This document shows positions 1 through 6,359 of a stretch of DNA of 6,798 nt, in pieces; the first letter of the stretch is position 1; each line of letters opens with the position of its first letter. Below the pieces are notes generated by a model. That model saw only the letters and a list, made by a program, of their open reading frames with translations. It did no database searches and was not told where the DNA came from. The stretch is taken from contig CAKQMH010000019.1 in NCBI GenBank assembly GCA_934254915.1, positions 1 through 6,798 of the forward strand, in the 5' to 3' direction. The position numbers and the translations under genes are program-made. Source of the stretch: an uncultured Alphaproteobacteria bacterium (GTDB lineage Bacteria; Pseudomonadota; Alphaproteobacteria; RF32; CAG-239).

Positions 1-302
1 TCAAGCGTCGAGTTAGCGAGAGCGGCAGCGTGGGCAAGCAGTTCCGAACCGGCTTCAAGCGCGGTATTCGCGGCTTTGACCGTGGAAACAGCTTGTTCCA
101 TAGAATCTAAAAGGGTTGATAAATCGGTTGCCCGATTGTTTAGGGACTTGGCGGTGTAAAAGGAGGAAGGATTATCAATCGCGGAGTTGACTTTGAGGCC
201 GGTAGCCAAGCGATTTTGCGTCAGACTGACTTGCCCGCTGATGTTTTGCAGGCTAAGCAGATTGCTGCGCATATTCGCATTGAGGCTGATTCCTCCCGCC
301 AT
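1..302 (-). CDS. Flagellin, N-terminal part (cut by window edge)
   Basis: This is the structural subunit of the flagellar filament, secreted through the flagellar export channel and polymerised outside the cell. The reading frame opens at the ATG at 302-300 and stays open for 100 codons to the window edge, so the C-terminal part is missing. It begins MAGGISLNANMRSNLLSLQ and continues with RLATGLKVNSAIDNPSS (residues 31-47), then AKSLNNRATDL and an LLDSMEQAVSTVKAANTAL helix. This is the conserved D0/D1 flagellin N-terminal domain in its alphaproteobacterial style. The start is supported by AAAGGAG seven bases upstream. Many codons end in C, more than in the neighbouring genes, as expected for a highly expressed protein. 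The gene is divergent from tolQ. Upstream DNA is AT-rich; I see no clean sigma-28 or sigma-54 promoter, only a weak TTGTTA-N16-TATATG. Whether it is one of several flagellin paralogues cannot be judged here. Confidence 0.93.
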   Translation of the reverse strand, partial: MAGGISLNANMRSNLLSLQNISGQVSLTQNRLATGLKVNSAIDNPSSFYTAKSLNNRATDLSTLLDSMEQAVSTVKAANTALEAGSELLAHAAALANSTL

Positions 303-389
303 GGTCTTACTCCTTTCTAAAAAGTTTATACTATAATTGCCATATAATGGTTAGAAATAAGTTAACAAGTGAGGAAAATATTAAAAAAA

Positions 390-523
390 TGTCACCCTGA
401 GCGTAGTCGAAGGGTCTCGGCTACTTTTTTCACTAAGTTGCAACAATATCAATGTCGGGACTTACGCCCGACAGTATATTAAAGCCGAGATCCTTCCACG
501 CGCTGCGCTTGGTCAGGATGACA
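390..523. repeat. MITE-like inverted-repeat element
   Basis: A 134-bp element with imperfect terminal inverted repeats: left arm 390-422 and right arm 483-523. The outer 11 bases match at 10 positions (TGTCACCCTGA against the complement of TCAGGATGACA). The inner 14 bases match at 13 (409-422 against 483-496). Between these the right arm carries 8 extra bases and a GCGCTGCGC motif. The interior holds a second inverted repeat, TGTCGGG (453-459) with CCCGACA (467-473), extended by AATAT/ATATT outside a small internal loop, so the whole element could fold as nested hairpins. It contains no gene. It sits between two divergent genes, where no terminator is needed, and its GC content contrasts with the AT-rich flanks, which suggests an inserted non-autonomous element. 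Similar CTGAGCGTAGTCGAAGG-type palindromes are, to my knowledge, dispersed in various bacterial genomes. No clear target-site duplication is visible. Confidence 0.7.
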
Positions 524-536
524 TTTAAATAAAAAA

Positions 537-554
537 CGCTTGGGCAGGATGACA
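537..554. repeat. Detached copy of the element's outer end
   Basis: These 18 bases repeat positions 506-523, the outer right end of the inverted-repeat element, at 17 of 18 positions (the only difference is T513 against G544). The copy is in direct orientation, offset by 31 bases, and separated from the element by an AT-rich spacer. It looks like the remnant of a second insertion or of a local duplication of the element's end. Confidence 0.6.
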
Positions 555-605
555 ATGGTAAAAAATACCAGGTGATATTTACGTGTTAAAATAATAAGTT
601 ATTAA

Positions 606-633
606 TTGAATATTTAATATTATGTGCTAAATT
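606..633 (+). promoter_or_regulatory. Candidate sigma-70 promoter of the tol operon
   Basis: TTGAAT (606-611) and TAAATT (628-633) are separated by 16 bases, and TGC directly precedes the second hexamer as an extended -10. Transcription would start near 640 and give a leader of roughly 40 bases before tolQ. The surroundings are very AT-rich, so chance matches are likely; this is the best candidate rather than a demonstrated site. Confidence 0.4.
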
Positions 634-678
634 GCCGTTAAAATTAGGTTTTCTAGGCATAGTTAAAGGTAAAAAAAT

Positions 679-1425
679 ATGGATACACAAACACTTAATG
701 ATGTTGCATCGACCGCAGCACAAATGTCAATGTGGGACTTGGTTTGGGCGTCAGACTTGATGACCAAAGTTGTTATGATCGGTTTGATTGCCGCCTCAGT
801 ATGGTCATGGGCGATTATTTTTGAAAAATTTGGCACGTTGCGCCAGTTAAAGCAGTGCTCATCAAAATTTGAGGAAAAATTTTGGTCCGGCGGTTCGTTG
901 GATCGTTTGTATGATTCTATCGGTAATCACCCCAATAATCCGATGGCGGCTATGTTTGTGGCGGCTATGCGCGAATGGAAACGCACTAATATTCTGAAAT
1001 CCAAAACCGACCGTGGTTTGCGCGGCGTATCATTGCAGCAGCGTATTGAAAAAGCGATGACGGTTTCCATGGACAAAGAGCTTGACGCTCTTGACACCAG
1101 AATGGGTTTTCTGGCTTCAACCGGATCAGTTGCGCCTTTGGTCGGTTTGTTTGGAACAGTTTGGGGTATTATTAACAGTTTTAATGCTATCGGGGCAACG
1201 CAAAGCAATTCGCTTTCGGCCATGGCTCCCGGCATTGCCGAAGCTTTGTTCACAACGGCGTTCGGTTTGATGGCTGCGATTCCGGCCGTGGTCGCGTATA
1301 ACAAAATTTCTTCTGATATTGATCGTTTTGCTAAGCGTTTGGAAAACTTTATGGCCGAATTTTCAAGCATTTTGTCACGCGAGATTGATGATACGGCTAT
1401 CAAAGCCGATATGGCAGGAGAATAA
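679..1425 (+). CDS. tolQ: Tol-Pal motor protein TolQ
   Basis: Inner-membrane proton-channel component of the Tol-Pal system, which uses the proton motive force with TolR to energise TolA and helps invaginate the outer membrane at division. The 248-residue protein has the TolQ/ExbB/MotA layout: a first membrane helix at about 28-48, a large cytoplasmic loop containing FWSGGSLDRLYD (68-79) and AAMREWKR, then two closely spaced helices at about 143-167 and 184-208. GLFGTVWGI (156-164) and APGIAEALFTTAFGL (183-197) are the family signature, with T160 and T192/T193 at the positions of the polar threonines that line the proton path in TolQ. TolQ is preferred over ExbB because of these motifs and because tolR and tolA follow. 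Start: ATG 679, with AAAGGT nine bases upstream. It is the first gene of the operon; tolR follows after 2 bases. No ybgC gene precedes it. Confidence 0.96.
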   Translation: MDTQTLNDVASTAAQMSMWDLVWASDLMTKVVMIGLIAASVWSWAIIFEKFGTLRQLKQCSSKFEEKFWSGGSLDRLYDSIGNHPNNPMAAMFVAAMREWKRTNILKSKTDRGLRGVSLQQRIEKAMTVSMDKELDALDTRMGFLASTGSVAPLVGLFGTVWGIINSFNAIGATQSNSLSAMAPGIAEALFTTAFGLMAAIPAVVAYNKISSDIDRFAKRLENFMAEFSSILSREIDDTAIKADMAGE

Positions 1426-1427
1426 CA

Positions 1428-1871
1428 ATGGCTTTTGTGGTTCAAACCCGCAGACATTCGCAACGCTATAAACGTAATGCCGATGTTAACATTACCAACC
1501 TGATGGATGTGATGATGGTTTTGTTGGTGGTGTTTATGGTGGCCGCGCCGTTGATGACTTCCGGCATTGCGCTTGATTTGCCCAAAGTCGGCGGTAAAGC
1601 AATGGAAGGCAAAGAAACTTCAATTAATATCAGCGTTGATAAAGAAGGCTATTATTATATCGGCGAAACTGAAATTCCGGCAGATAAGGTGGTTGAAAAA
1701 CTCAATGCCATGCGTGAAGCCAACAGCGAACTCAGCGTTACAATCTCAGGTGATACCGGTGCGGAATACGGCCGTGTTATCGGACTTATGGCTATTTTGA
1801 AAGAAGCCGGCTTTGATAAAGTCGGGTTGAAAACCGAACCGAAACCTTTGGCGCAAAGAAAGAAAAAATAA
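1428..1871 (+). CDS. tolR: Tol-Pal motor protein TolR
   Basis: Partner of TolQ in the Tol-Pal motor, a single-pass inner-membrane protein of the ExbD/TolR family. The 147 residues comprise a basic cytoplasmic N-terminus (RRHSQRYKR), one membrane helix at about 24-44 and a periplasmic domain. TNLMDVMMVLLVVFMVAAP (23-41) carries the conserved membrane aspartate, here D27, expected to be the protonatable residue. The region following has the family's LDLPKV segment and a beta-strand stretch (TSINISVDKEGYYYIGE). The C-terminus is Lys/Pro-rich. The gene starts 2 bases after the tolQ stop, and its AGGAG ribosome-binding site (1416-1420) lies inside the last tolQ codons, so translation of the two is probably coupled. 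An ExbD assignment is less likely because TolQ and TolA flank it. Confidence 0.95.
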   Translation: MAFVVQTRRHSQRYKRNADVNITNLMDVMMVLLVVFMVAAPLMTSGIALDLPKVGGKAMEGKETSINISVDKEGYYYIGETEIPADKVVEKLNAMREANSELSVTISGDTGAEYGRVIGLMAILKEAGFDKVGLKTEPKPLAQRKKK

Positions 1872-1878
1872 CGGTAAA

Positions 1879-2817
1879 ATGAATACGGCACTCAAAAAAT
1901 CCATAGCACTGCATTTGGTCATATTTATAATTTGTATGGTCGATTTGCCTTTGTTCTGGTTCAACCGTCCGACGGTTGGACAAGTGCCGATTATTGTAGA
2001 TTTGCAAGATGTTAAAATCTCAGAAATGACGAATTTGCCGCCCAAAGCCAAAATGGGTGAGGAAGATAAAGCCGCGAGCCAAATTAAGCGTAAAATAGAA
2101 GAAAAATACACGCAGGAAGAAAAAGCCGAACCGGAGTCGAAAGCGGATAAAAATGAGCCGGTTGAAGAGGTTAAGAAAGAACCCAAGGCTACGCCCGAAC
2201 CACCGAAAAAAGACTTTTTAGTAGCTCCGCAACCGAAAAAGCCGACGCCGAAAAAGGTAAAAACGCCACCGAAGCCGGCGCCGAAACCGGTCAAAAAGCC
2301 CGAAGCTAAAAAACAACCAGAGAAAAAAGATACTTCCAAACCGCAGTTGGCAAATCCGCTGAAGAGCTTGTTGGCATCAGTTGATGATTTGGAAAAAAGT
2401 TTGGGCGAAACCGATACCACGGCTACGATTAAAGAAGGTACGAAAGTAAATAATATGGGAATCGAAGGCGGTACCGGCGGATCTTATTTCAGCGAGTTGT
2501 CAATTTCGGAAATGGATGCGATTGCCGGACGTCTGCGGGCTTGTTGGAATCTTGATCCGGGCGCAATGGGAATTGAAGACATGGTGGTCGAAATTCGCGC
2601 ACACTTAAACCAAAACGGTACAGTCAGCCGGGTTGATATTTTGGATACATCGCGTTATAACAGTGATAATCACTTCCGGTCAGTGGCCGATAGTGCGCGT
2701 CGGGCGGTGTTTATTTGCGCTCCGTATACGATTTTGGCGGATAAATATGCCGAAAAGTATGATATGTGGAAGAGTATGTTGTTGCGCTTTAATCCAATGG
2801 ACGCATCAATTAAATAA
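1879..2817 (+). CDS. tolA: TolA-like envelope-spanning protein
   Basis: TolA anchors in the inner membrane, is energised by TolQ-TolR and reaches across the periplasm toward TolB and Pal. This 312-residue protein has the expected three parts. First is a short cytoplasmic end and a single membrane helix at about 7-28 containing S8 and H12, the SxxxH motif that TonB and TolA use to contact their motor. Second is a Lys/Glu-rich then Pro/Lys-rich extension at about 55-160 with many KP and PK pairs. Third is a globular C-terminal domain at about 205-312, with LRACWNLDPGAMG and VVEIRAHLNQNGTVSRVDI (236-254), which resembles TolA domain III of Alphaproteobacteria. C222 and C280 could form a disulfide. 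The start is 7 bases after tolR; the ribosome-binding site is weak (AACGGT), so coupling to tolR is likely. The primary-sequence match to TolA over TonB rests on the C-terminal domain and the operon. Confidence 0.88.
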   Translation: MNTALKKSIALHLVIFIICMVDLPLFWFNRPTVGQVPIIVDLQDVKISEMTNLPPKAKMGEEDKAASQIKRKIEEKYTQEEKAEPESKADKNEPVEEVKKEPKATPEPPKKDFLVAPQPKKPTPKKVKTPPKPAPKPVKKPEAKKQPEKKDTSKPQLANPLKSLLASVDDLEKSLGETDTTATIKEGTKVNNMGIEGGTGGSYFSELSISEMDAIAGRLRACWNLDPGAMGIEDMVVEIRAHLNQNGTVSRVDILDTSRYNSDNHFRSVADSARRAVFICAPYTILADKYAEKYDMWKSMLLRFNPMDASIK

Positions 2818-2835
2818 AAAGAAAGGATTGGGCAA

Positions 2836-3552
2836 ATGCCGGCACAAAGCGATAGCCGTCTGCCGCTTGCAGAGATTATGGATCGGAGCAGCCGCGAGAT
2901 TATGCAAAACCTGCGGGTTTGGGGGTTGGCGGCGCTGATTAATTGGCCGATTATGTGGGCCGGAGTTGCGGCGTGGAAGACAATATTCTTTTTTCCGATT
3001 TTGTTGGCGGCTTATGTCTTTTGGTGTGTTTTCTTTCGTTATTACTTTAAGCGCAAGCCGTATTTTGACTTTGCGGTTATATTGCACTCGACTGTGCCGT
3101 CCAGCAAGATTGTAGTATTGAGTGTTTTGCTTGGAACATTGATTGCGGTTATGCCGCTGGTGCCGCTGTTTATCGGACTGCCGGCTGAAATGTTGGAAAA
3201 ATATCAACGCTTTTTGGTAAAATATATGCAAGAATCGAGCATTATGGATTTGGGGCTGAATTTGTTGGTGATTTTGGTGTCGCCGTATTTGATTTATCGT
3301 CCGTTTTTGGCTTGGATTTCCGCATTGCTCGGGCGCAGCGGTTCAATTATTTCGGCATGGAAACGCAGCGAGGGCTATTACGGACAGTTTTTGATGATGT
3401 CACTGATTTTTAACCTTGGTTTTGTGGTCGTGCAACAGGCTTGCAGTATCGCCGATTTGCCAATGGCGGTGATGTTATTGTTTTTGTCGCCGCTGGTTAT
3501 TTATTATAACCTGATTATGGCCAAAGTTTATGAGTTTTTCTTTTTAGATTAA
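2836..3552 (+). CDS. Multi-pass membrane protein, function unknown
   Basis: I do not recognise this 238-residue protein. It has a short hydrophilic N-terminus (about 1-25) and five or six probable membrane helices at about 27-46, 49-69, 92-114, 136-160, 183-202 and 208-228, with a basic loop (FRYYFKRKPYF, 67-77) and a charged stretch GLPAEMLEKYQRFLVKYMQE (114-133). The segment SIISAWKRSEGYYGQF (170-185) faintly recalls the AW-R motif of some membrane-anchor and glycerophosphodiester-phosphodiesterase-associated membrane domains, but this is too weak to name a family. It starts at ATG 2836 behind AAAGGA with an 8-base spacer, 18 bases after tolA, and so is probably cotranscribed with the tol genes. 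It occupies the place where tolB and pal usually follow tolA, yet it resembles neither: both are periplasmic or lipoprotein products and this one has no signal peptide or lipobox. An envelope role is an inference from position only. Its last 9 bases overlap the 3' end of ligA. Confidence 0.85.
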   Translation: MPAQSDSRLPLAEIMDRSSREIMQNLRVWGLAALINWPIMWAGVAAWKTIFFFPILLAAYVFWCVFFRYYFKRKPYFDFAVILHSTVPSSKIVVLSVLLGTLIAVMPLVPLFIGLPAEMLEKYQRFLVKYMQESSIMDLGLNLLVILVSPYLIYRPFLAWISALLGRSGSIISAWKRSEGYYGQFLMMSLIFNLGFVVVQQACSIADLPMAVMLLFLSPLVIYYNLIMAKVYEFFFLD

Positions 3553-5625
3553 GCCGATAAATTCTTCTTCCGTCAAAATCTTGATGCCTAATTCGCGGGC
3601 TTTGGCGGCTTTCGAACCGGCATCAGCACCCATAACGACCATATCGGTGTTTTTGGATACCGAACCGGCGACATTTGCGCCCAAGCTTTGGGCTTTGGCT
3701 TTGGCTTCCGAACGCGTCAAGGTGTTAAGCGTGCCGGTGAAAACAATGGTTTTTCCGGCCAATGGGGAAGAATAATCAGTAGTGTCAATATAGTCTTCAA
3801 CCGTGATTTGCGACAGCAGGCGGTTGATGATGTCAAGATTATGCTGTTCTTGGAAAAATTCGACAATATCGGTGGCCATGGAAGCGCCGATGCCGTCAAT
3901 GGCTACCAGCTTAGCCGTTTCTTTAGCTTGCATATCGTGCATAAAACTGTTGAAGTTGCCATAATTTTTGGCAAGCAATAAAGCCGTGGCCGAACCAACC
4001 TGACGGATTCCTAGGGCATAAATAAAGCGTGGGAGCGAAATACGGCGTTTGTCGTTGATGGCGGCAAATAATTTGGCAACCGATTTTTTGCCCCAACCTT
4101 CGCGGCTTTCCAGATGCAGCGCACCGTCGTCAAGGCTGGCAAACAAGTCATCGCGCAGGTTGGTATTGCGTTGTTCAAGAGTGAAAATATCGGCCGGATT
4201 GTGCAAAATGCCGTCATGGTAAAAATCTTCAATAATCTTATCGCCAAGTCCGGCAATATCAAAAGCATCTTTGGATACAAAGTGAATCAGGCGTTCAATG
4301 GCCTGTGCCGGACAAGTCAAACCGCCGGTGCAGCGGCGAACGGCTTCATCTTCCTCGCGAATGGCATGAGCGCCGCAAATCGGGCAGGTGTGCGGAAAAA
4401 CAAATTCAGCCGAATCCTGCGGGCGCTTGTCTTTAATAACTTCGACAACCTGCGGAATAACATCGCCGGCGCGCTGAATAACAACGGTATCGTTGATGCG
4501 AATATCTTTGCGTTTGATTTCGTCTTCATTATGCAGGGTGGCATGTGAAACCAACACGCCGCCGACATTAACCGGTTCAAGGTCAGCCACCGGAGTTAAT
4601 GCACCGGTGCGCCCGACCTGGATACGAATGTTGGTAATGCGGGTCAGGGCTTGTTCAGCCGGAAATTTGTGCGCAATCGCCCAACGCGGCGTGCGGGTCA
4701 AAAAACCAAGGCGTTCCTGCAGGGCAATGGCGTTGACTTTATAGACAATGCCGTCAATATCATAAGGCAGGGAGGCGCGAATCTCCATCAGGCGGCGGAA
4801 GTTATCTTCAATTTCCTGAAGGTTATGGCAAAGCTTGTTGAGCGGATTGGTTGGAAAACCCCAGGCCTGAAGATGAGTAAAAAAGTCTTGTTGAGAGTCC
4901 CAAAGGCGTTTGGAAACTTCTCCCCAGGTATATGCGAACAGGCTTAAGCGGCGTTCGGCAGTTATTTTGGGGTCAAGCTGTCGCAAAGAGCCGGCGGCAG
5001 CATTGCGCGGGTTGGCAAAAGTTTTTTTGCCTTGGGCTTCGGCATTGCGGTTAAGGGCCAAAAAGTCGGCTTTTGACATGTAAACTTCACCACGAACTTC
5101 CAAAACTTTAGGAAAATCGCCTTTAAGGACTAAAGGAAGCTGGCGAATGGTTTTGAGGTTAGCGGTAATATCTTCGCCGATTGTACCGTCGCCGCGAGTT
5201 GCGCCTTGGACAAAAATACCGTTTTCATAGCGGGCGGCAAAAGAAAGACCGTCGATTTTGGGTTCAGCCATCAGCGGCGGAAGCTCATTAGTATTTAAAA
5301 AACGTTTGACGCTCATAAAAAAGTCCGCAACTTCCGGCATACTGAAAACATCGCCCAAAGACAGCATCGGAAAACGGTGCGTAACTTTGCCGAATTCGCT
5401 TTTAACGGCAGCGCCGACGCGGTGGGAGGGACTGTCAGGGCGGATTAATTCCGGAAAACGAGCCTCAATCTGTTGATTACGGAGTTTCAGCCGGTCATAT
5501 TCGGCATCGCTTAAATACGGATCATCGTTCTGATAGTAAGCAATGTCGGATTTATTCATTTCGGCAGCAAGGTGTTCGAGTTCGGCAGCGGCCTGCTCTT
5601 TAGTCAAATCAGTAACGGCAATCAT
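3544..5625 (-). CDS. ligA: NAD-dependent DNA ligase LigA
   Basis: Seals nicks in duplex DNA using NAD+, joining Okazaki fragments and completing repair. The 693 residues are complete, close to the usual 670-710. Domain Ia (1-80) has YYQNDDPYLSDAEYDRL (30-46) for nicotinamide recognition. The adenylation domain carries KIDG with the nucleotidyl-acceptor lysine K123, then EVRGEV (176-181), DGIVYKVN (291-298) and AHKFPA (318-323). An OB fold follows at about 326-408. A zinc finger uses C414, C417, C432 and C438. Helix-hairpin-helix repeats lie at about 445-600, including LGIRQVGSATA and IDGIGASMA, and a BRCT domain at about 619-693 begins GKTIVFTGTL. All key residues are present. Start: ATG 5625 with GGGAG six to seven bases upstream. 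It is convergent with the tol operon, overlapping its last gene by 9 bases, and lies 123 bases downstream of infC beyond a terminator, so it probably has its own promoter. Confidence 0.98.
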   Translation of the reverse strand: MIAVTDLTKEQAAAELEHLAAEMNKSDIAYYQNDDPYLSDAEYDRLKLRNQQIEARFPELIRPDSPSHRVGAAVKSEFGKVTHRFPMLSLGDVFSMPEVADFFMSVKRFLNTNELPPLMAEPKIDGLSFAARYENGIFVQGATRGDGTIGEDITANLKTIRQLPLVLKGDFPKVLEVRGEVYMSKADFLALNRNAEAQGKKTFANPRNAAAGSLRQLDPKITAERRLSLFAYTWGEVSKRLWDSQQDFFTHLQAWGFPTNPLNKLCHNLQEIEDNFRRLMEIRASLPYDIDGIVYKVNAIALQERLGFLTRTPRWAIAHKFPAEQALTRITNIRIQVGRTGALTPVADLEPVNVGGVLVSHATLHNEDEIKRKDIRINDTVVIQRAGDVIPQVVEVIKDKRPQDSAEFVFPHTCPICGAHAIREEDEAVRRCTGGLTCPAQAIERLIHFVSKDAFDIAGLGDKIIEDFYHDGILHNPADIFTLEQRNTNLRDDLFASLDDGALHLESREGWGKKSVAKLFAAINDKRRISLPRFIYALGIRQVGSATALLLAKNYGNFNSFMHDMQAKETAKLVAIDGIGASMATDIVEFFQEQHNLDIINRLLSQITVEDYIDTTDYSSPLAGKTIVFTGTLNTLTRSEAKAKAQSLGANVAGSVSKNTDMVVMGADAGSKAAKARELGIKILTEEEFIGLI

Positions 5626-5649
5626 TATATTCTCCCTGGTAATGAATGT

Positions 5650-5678
5650 AATATAATCGCGGTGATGTTATTTGGCTA
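5650..5678 (-). promoter_or_regulatory. Weak candidate promoter of ligA
   Basis: On the minus strand, TAGCCA (5678-5673) and TATATT (5655-5650) are 17 bases apart and would place the transcript start near 5643, about 17 bases before the ligA start codon. The -35 matches only 4 of 6 consensus positions. A promoter is expected here because a terminator separates ligA from infC, but this particular site is uncertain. Confidence 0.3.
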
Positions 5679-5701
5679 GCGAAACTTGGCGGTTATGTAC
5701 T

Positions 5702-5730
5702 AAAAAAGGCGATTCTTACGAATCGCCTTT
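5702..5730 (-). terminator. Intrinsic terminator of infC
   Basis: Positions 5705-5715 and 5720-5730 are perfect complements (11 bp: AAAGGCGATTC with GAATCGCCTTT) around a 4-base loop. Read on the minus strand the loop is GTAA, a GNRA-type tetraloop closed by C-G, and the stem runs into six T residues (5707-5702). The stem begins 18 bases after the infC stop codon, so it ends the infC transcript. Read on the plus strand it has only three Ts and no upstream gene, so it most likely works in the infC direction. Confidence 0.9.
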
Positions 5731-5748
5731 AGGTTTGGTTGGGTAGGG

Positions 5749-6291
5749 CTATTTTTCCGGTGAAATCAGCATCATCATTTGTTTGCCCTCAAGTTTGGGG
5801 GCAGAATCAAGTTTGCACAAACCTTCCAAATCATCAAGCAGACGATCAAGTACTGCTTTGCCCATATCATTAGCGCTTAGCTCGCGTCCTTTATAACGCA
5901 TGGTAAACTTAACTTTGTTGCCTTCGGCTAAAAATTTCTTGGCCTGTTTAACTTTAACCTCGTAATCATGAGTATCAATCATCGGGCGCAACTTAAGTTC
6001 TTTAATTTCAACAACTTTTTGATTCTTCTTGGCTTCAGCTTTGCGCTTTTGAGCCTCATATTTATATTTGCCGTAGTCAAGAACCTTACATACCGGAGGT
6101 ACGGCCTGCGGTGAAATCTCAATCAAATCTAAGCCGGCATTGTCGGCAATCCGCAAAGCTTCCTGAATGGAAACGACTCCTCGATTTTCACCTTTCTCAT
6201 CAATTAAACGAACTTCTTTGACTCTAATTTCTTCGTTAATGCGCGGCCCGTCATCATCGCGTACTGGCGCATTGGTATTCTCTCTAGCTAT
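5749..6291 (-). CDS. infC: Translation initiation factor IF-3, ATA start
   Basis: IF3 binds the 30S subunit, prevents premature joining of 50S and checks start-codon and initiator-tRNA pairing. With the start proposed here the protein is 180 residues, a typical family length. The N-domain includes GPRINEEIRVKEVRLID (15-31) and VVSIQEALRIADNAGLDLIEISP. The signature KVLDYGKYKYEAQK (69-82) matches the family pattern K-V-L-D-Y-G-K. A charged Lys-rich linker then leads to the C-domain (about 95-180) with RPMIDTHDYEVK and RYKGRE. The frame has no ATG, GTG or TTG before a TTG at 6156, and that TTG would remove 45 residues that include the conserved RINEEIR block. The codon ATA at 6291-6289 sits five bases after a perfect GGAGG and is the best start. 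A stop codon lies in frame further upstream, with no canonical start between. IF3-sensitive AUU, AUC or AUA starts are known in infC and allow autorepression. Neither rpmI nor rplT follows; a terminator and ligA do. Confidence 0.95.
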   Translation of the reverse strand: MARENTNAPVRDDDGPRINEEIRVKEVRLIDEKGENRGVVSIQEALRIADNAGLDLIEISPQAVPPVCKVLDYGKYKYEAQKRKAEAKKNQKVVEIKELKLRPMIDTHDYEVKVKQAKKFLAEGNKVKFTMRYKGRELSANDMGKAVLDRLLDDLEGLCKLDSAPKLEGKQMMMLISPEK

Positions 6292-6296
6292 TGTAG

Positions 6297-6303
6297 CCTC
6301 CCT
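6297..6303 (-). promoter_or_regulatory. Ribosome-binding site fixing the infC start
   Basis: On the minus strand this reads AGGGAGG, and its GGAGG core ends five bases before the ATA at 6291. It is one of the strongest Shine-Dalgarno sequences in the window. No other possible initiation codon lies at a suitable distance in the IF3 frame, which is why ATA is taken as the start. Confidence 0.8.
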
Positions 6304-6325
6304 AAATATGTTAAAACTCTAAAGC

Positions 6326-6353
6326 ATAATACAAAACTTATTCTACATTTCAA
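6326..6353 (-). promoter_or_regulatory. Candidate sigma-70 promoter of infC
   Basis: On the minus strand, TTGAAA (6353-6348) and TATTAT (6331-6326) are 16 bases apart. Transcription would begin near 6319, giving a leader of about 27 bases that carries the ribosome-binding site. Such a short leader leaves no room for a long regulatory structure, so control at the start codon would be the main option visible here. Confidence 0.6.
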
Positions 6354-6359
6354 GAGTTA

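Noticed and set aside
390..523. The inverted-repeat element as an intrinsic terminator
   Set aside because: It lies between two divergent genes, so no transcript needs to end here, and no T-run follows either arm directly.
927..1463. Minus-strand ORF of 178 codons opposite tolQ
   Set aside because: It is fully antisense to a recognised TolQ, has no domain features of its own and extends into the tolR start; a codon-bias shadow.
1746..2420. Long minus-strand ORF of 224 codons opposite tolA
   Set aside because: It is the complement of the Lys/Pro-rich tolA arm, which yields Phe/Gly/Ser-rich antisense text without stops. It has no family motifs and no ribosome-binding site, and tolR/tolA on the plus strand are clearly real.
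3495..3511. Hairpin GGTTAT/ATAACC as a terminator for ligA or the tol operon
   Set aside because: It lies within the membrane-protein coding region, has a weak AT stem and no T-run follows on either strand.
3550..5751. Absence of TGA stops in the complete genes as a hint of TGA recoding
   Set aside because: Only six complete genes are seen (five TAA, one TAG), tryptophan is encoded by TGG throughout, and no conserved tryptophan position needs TGA; too few cases to mean anything.
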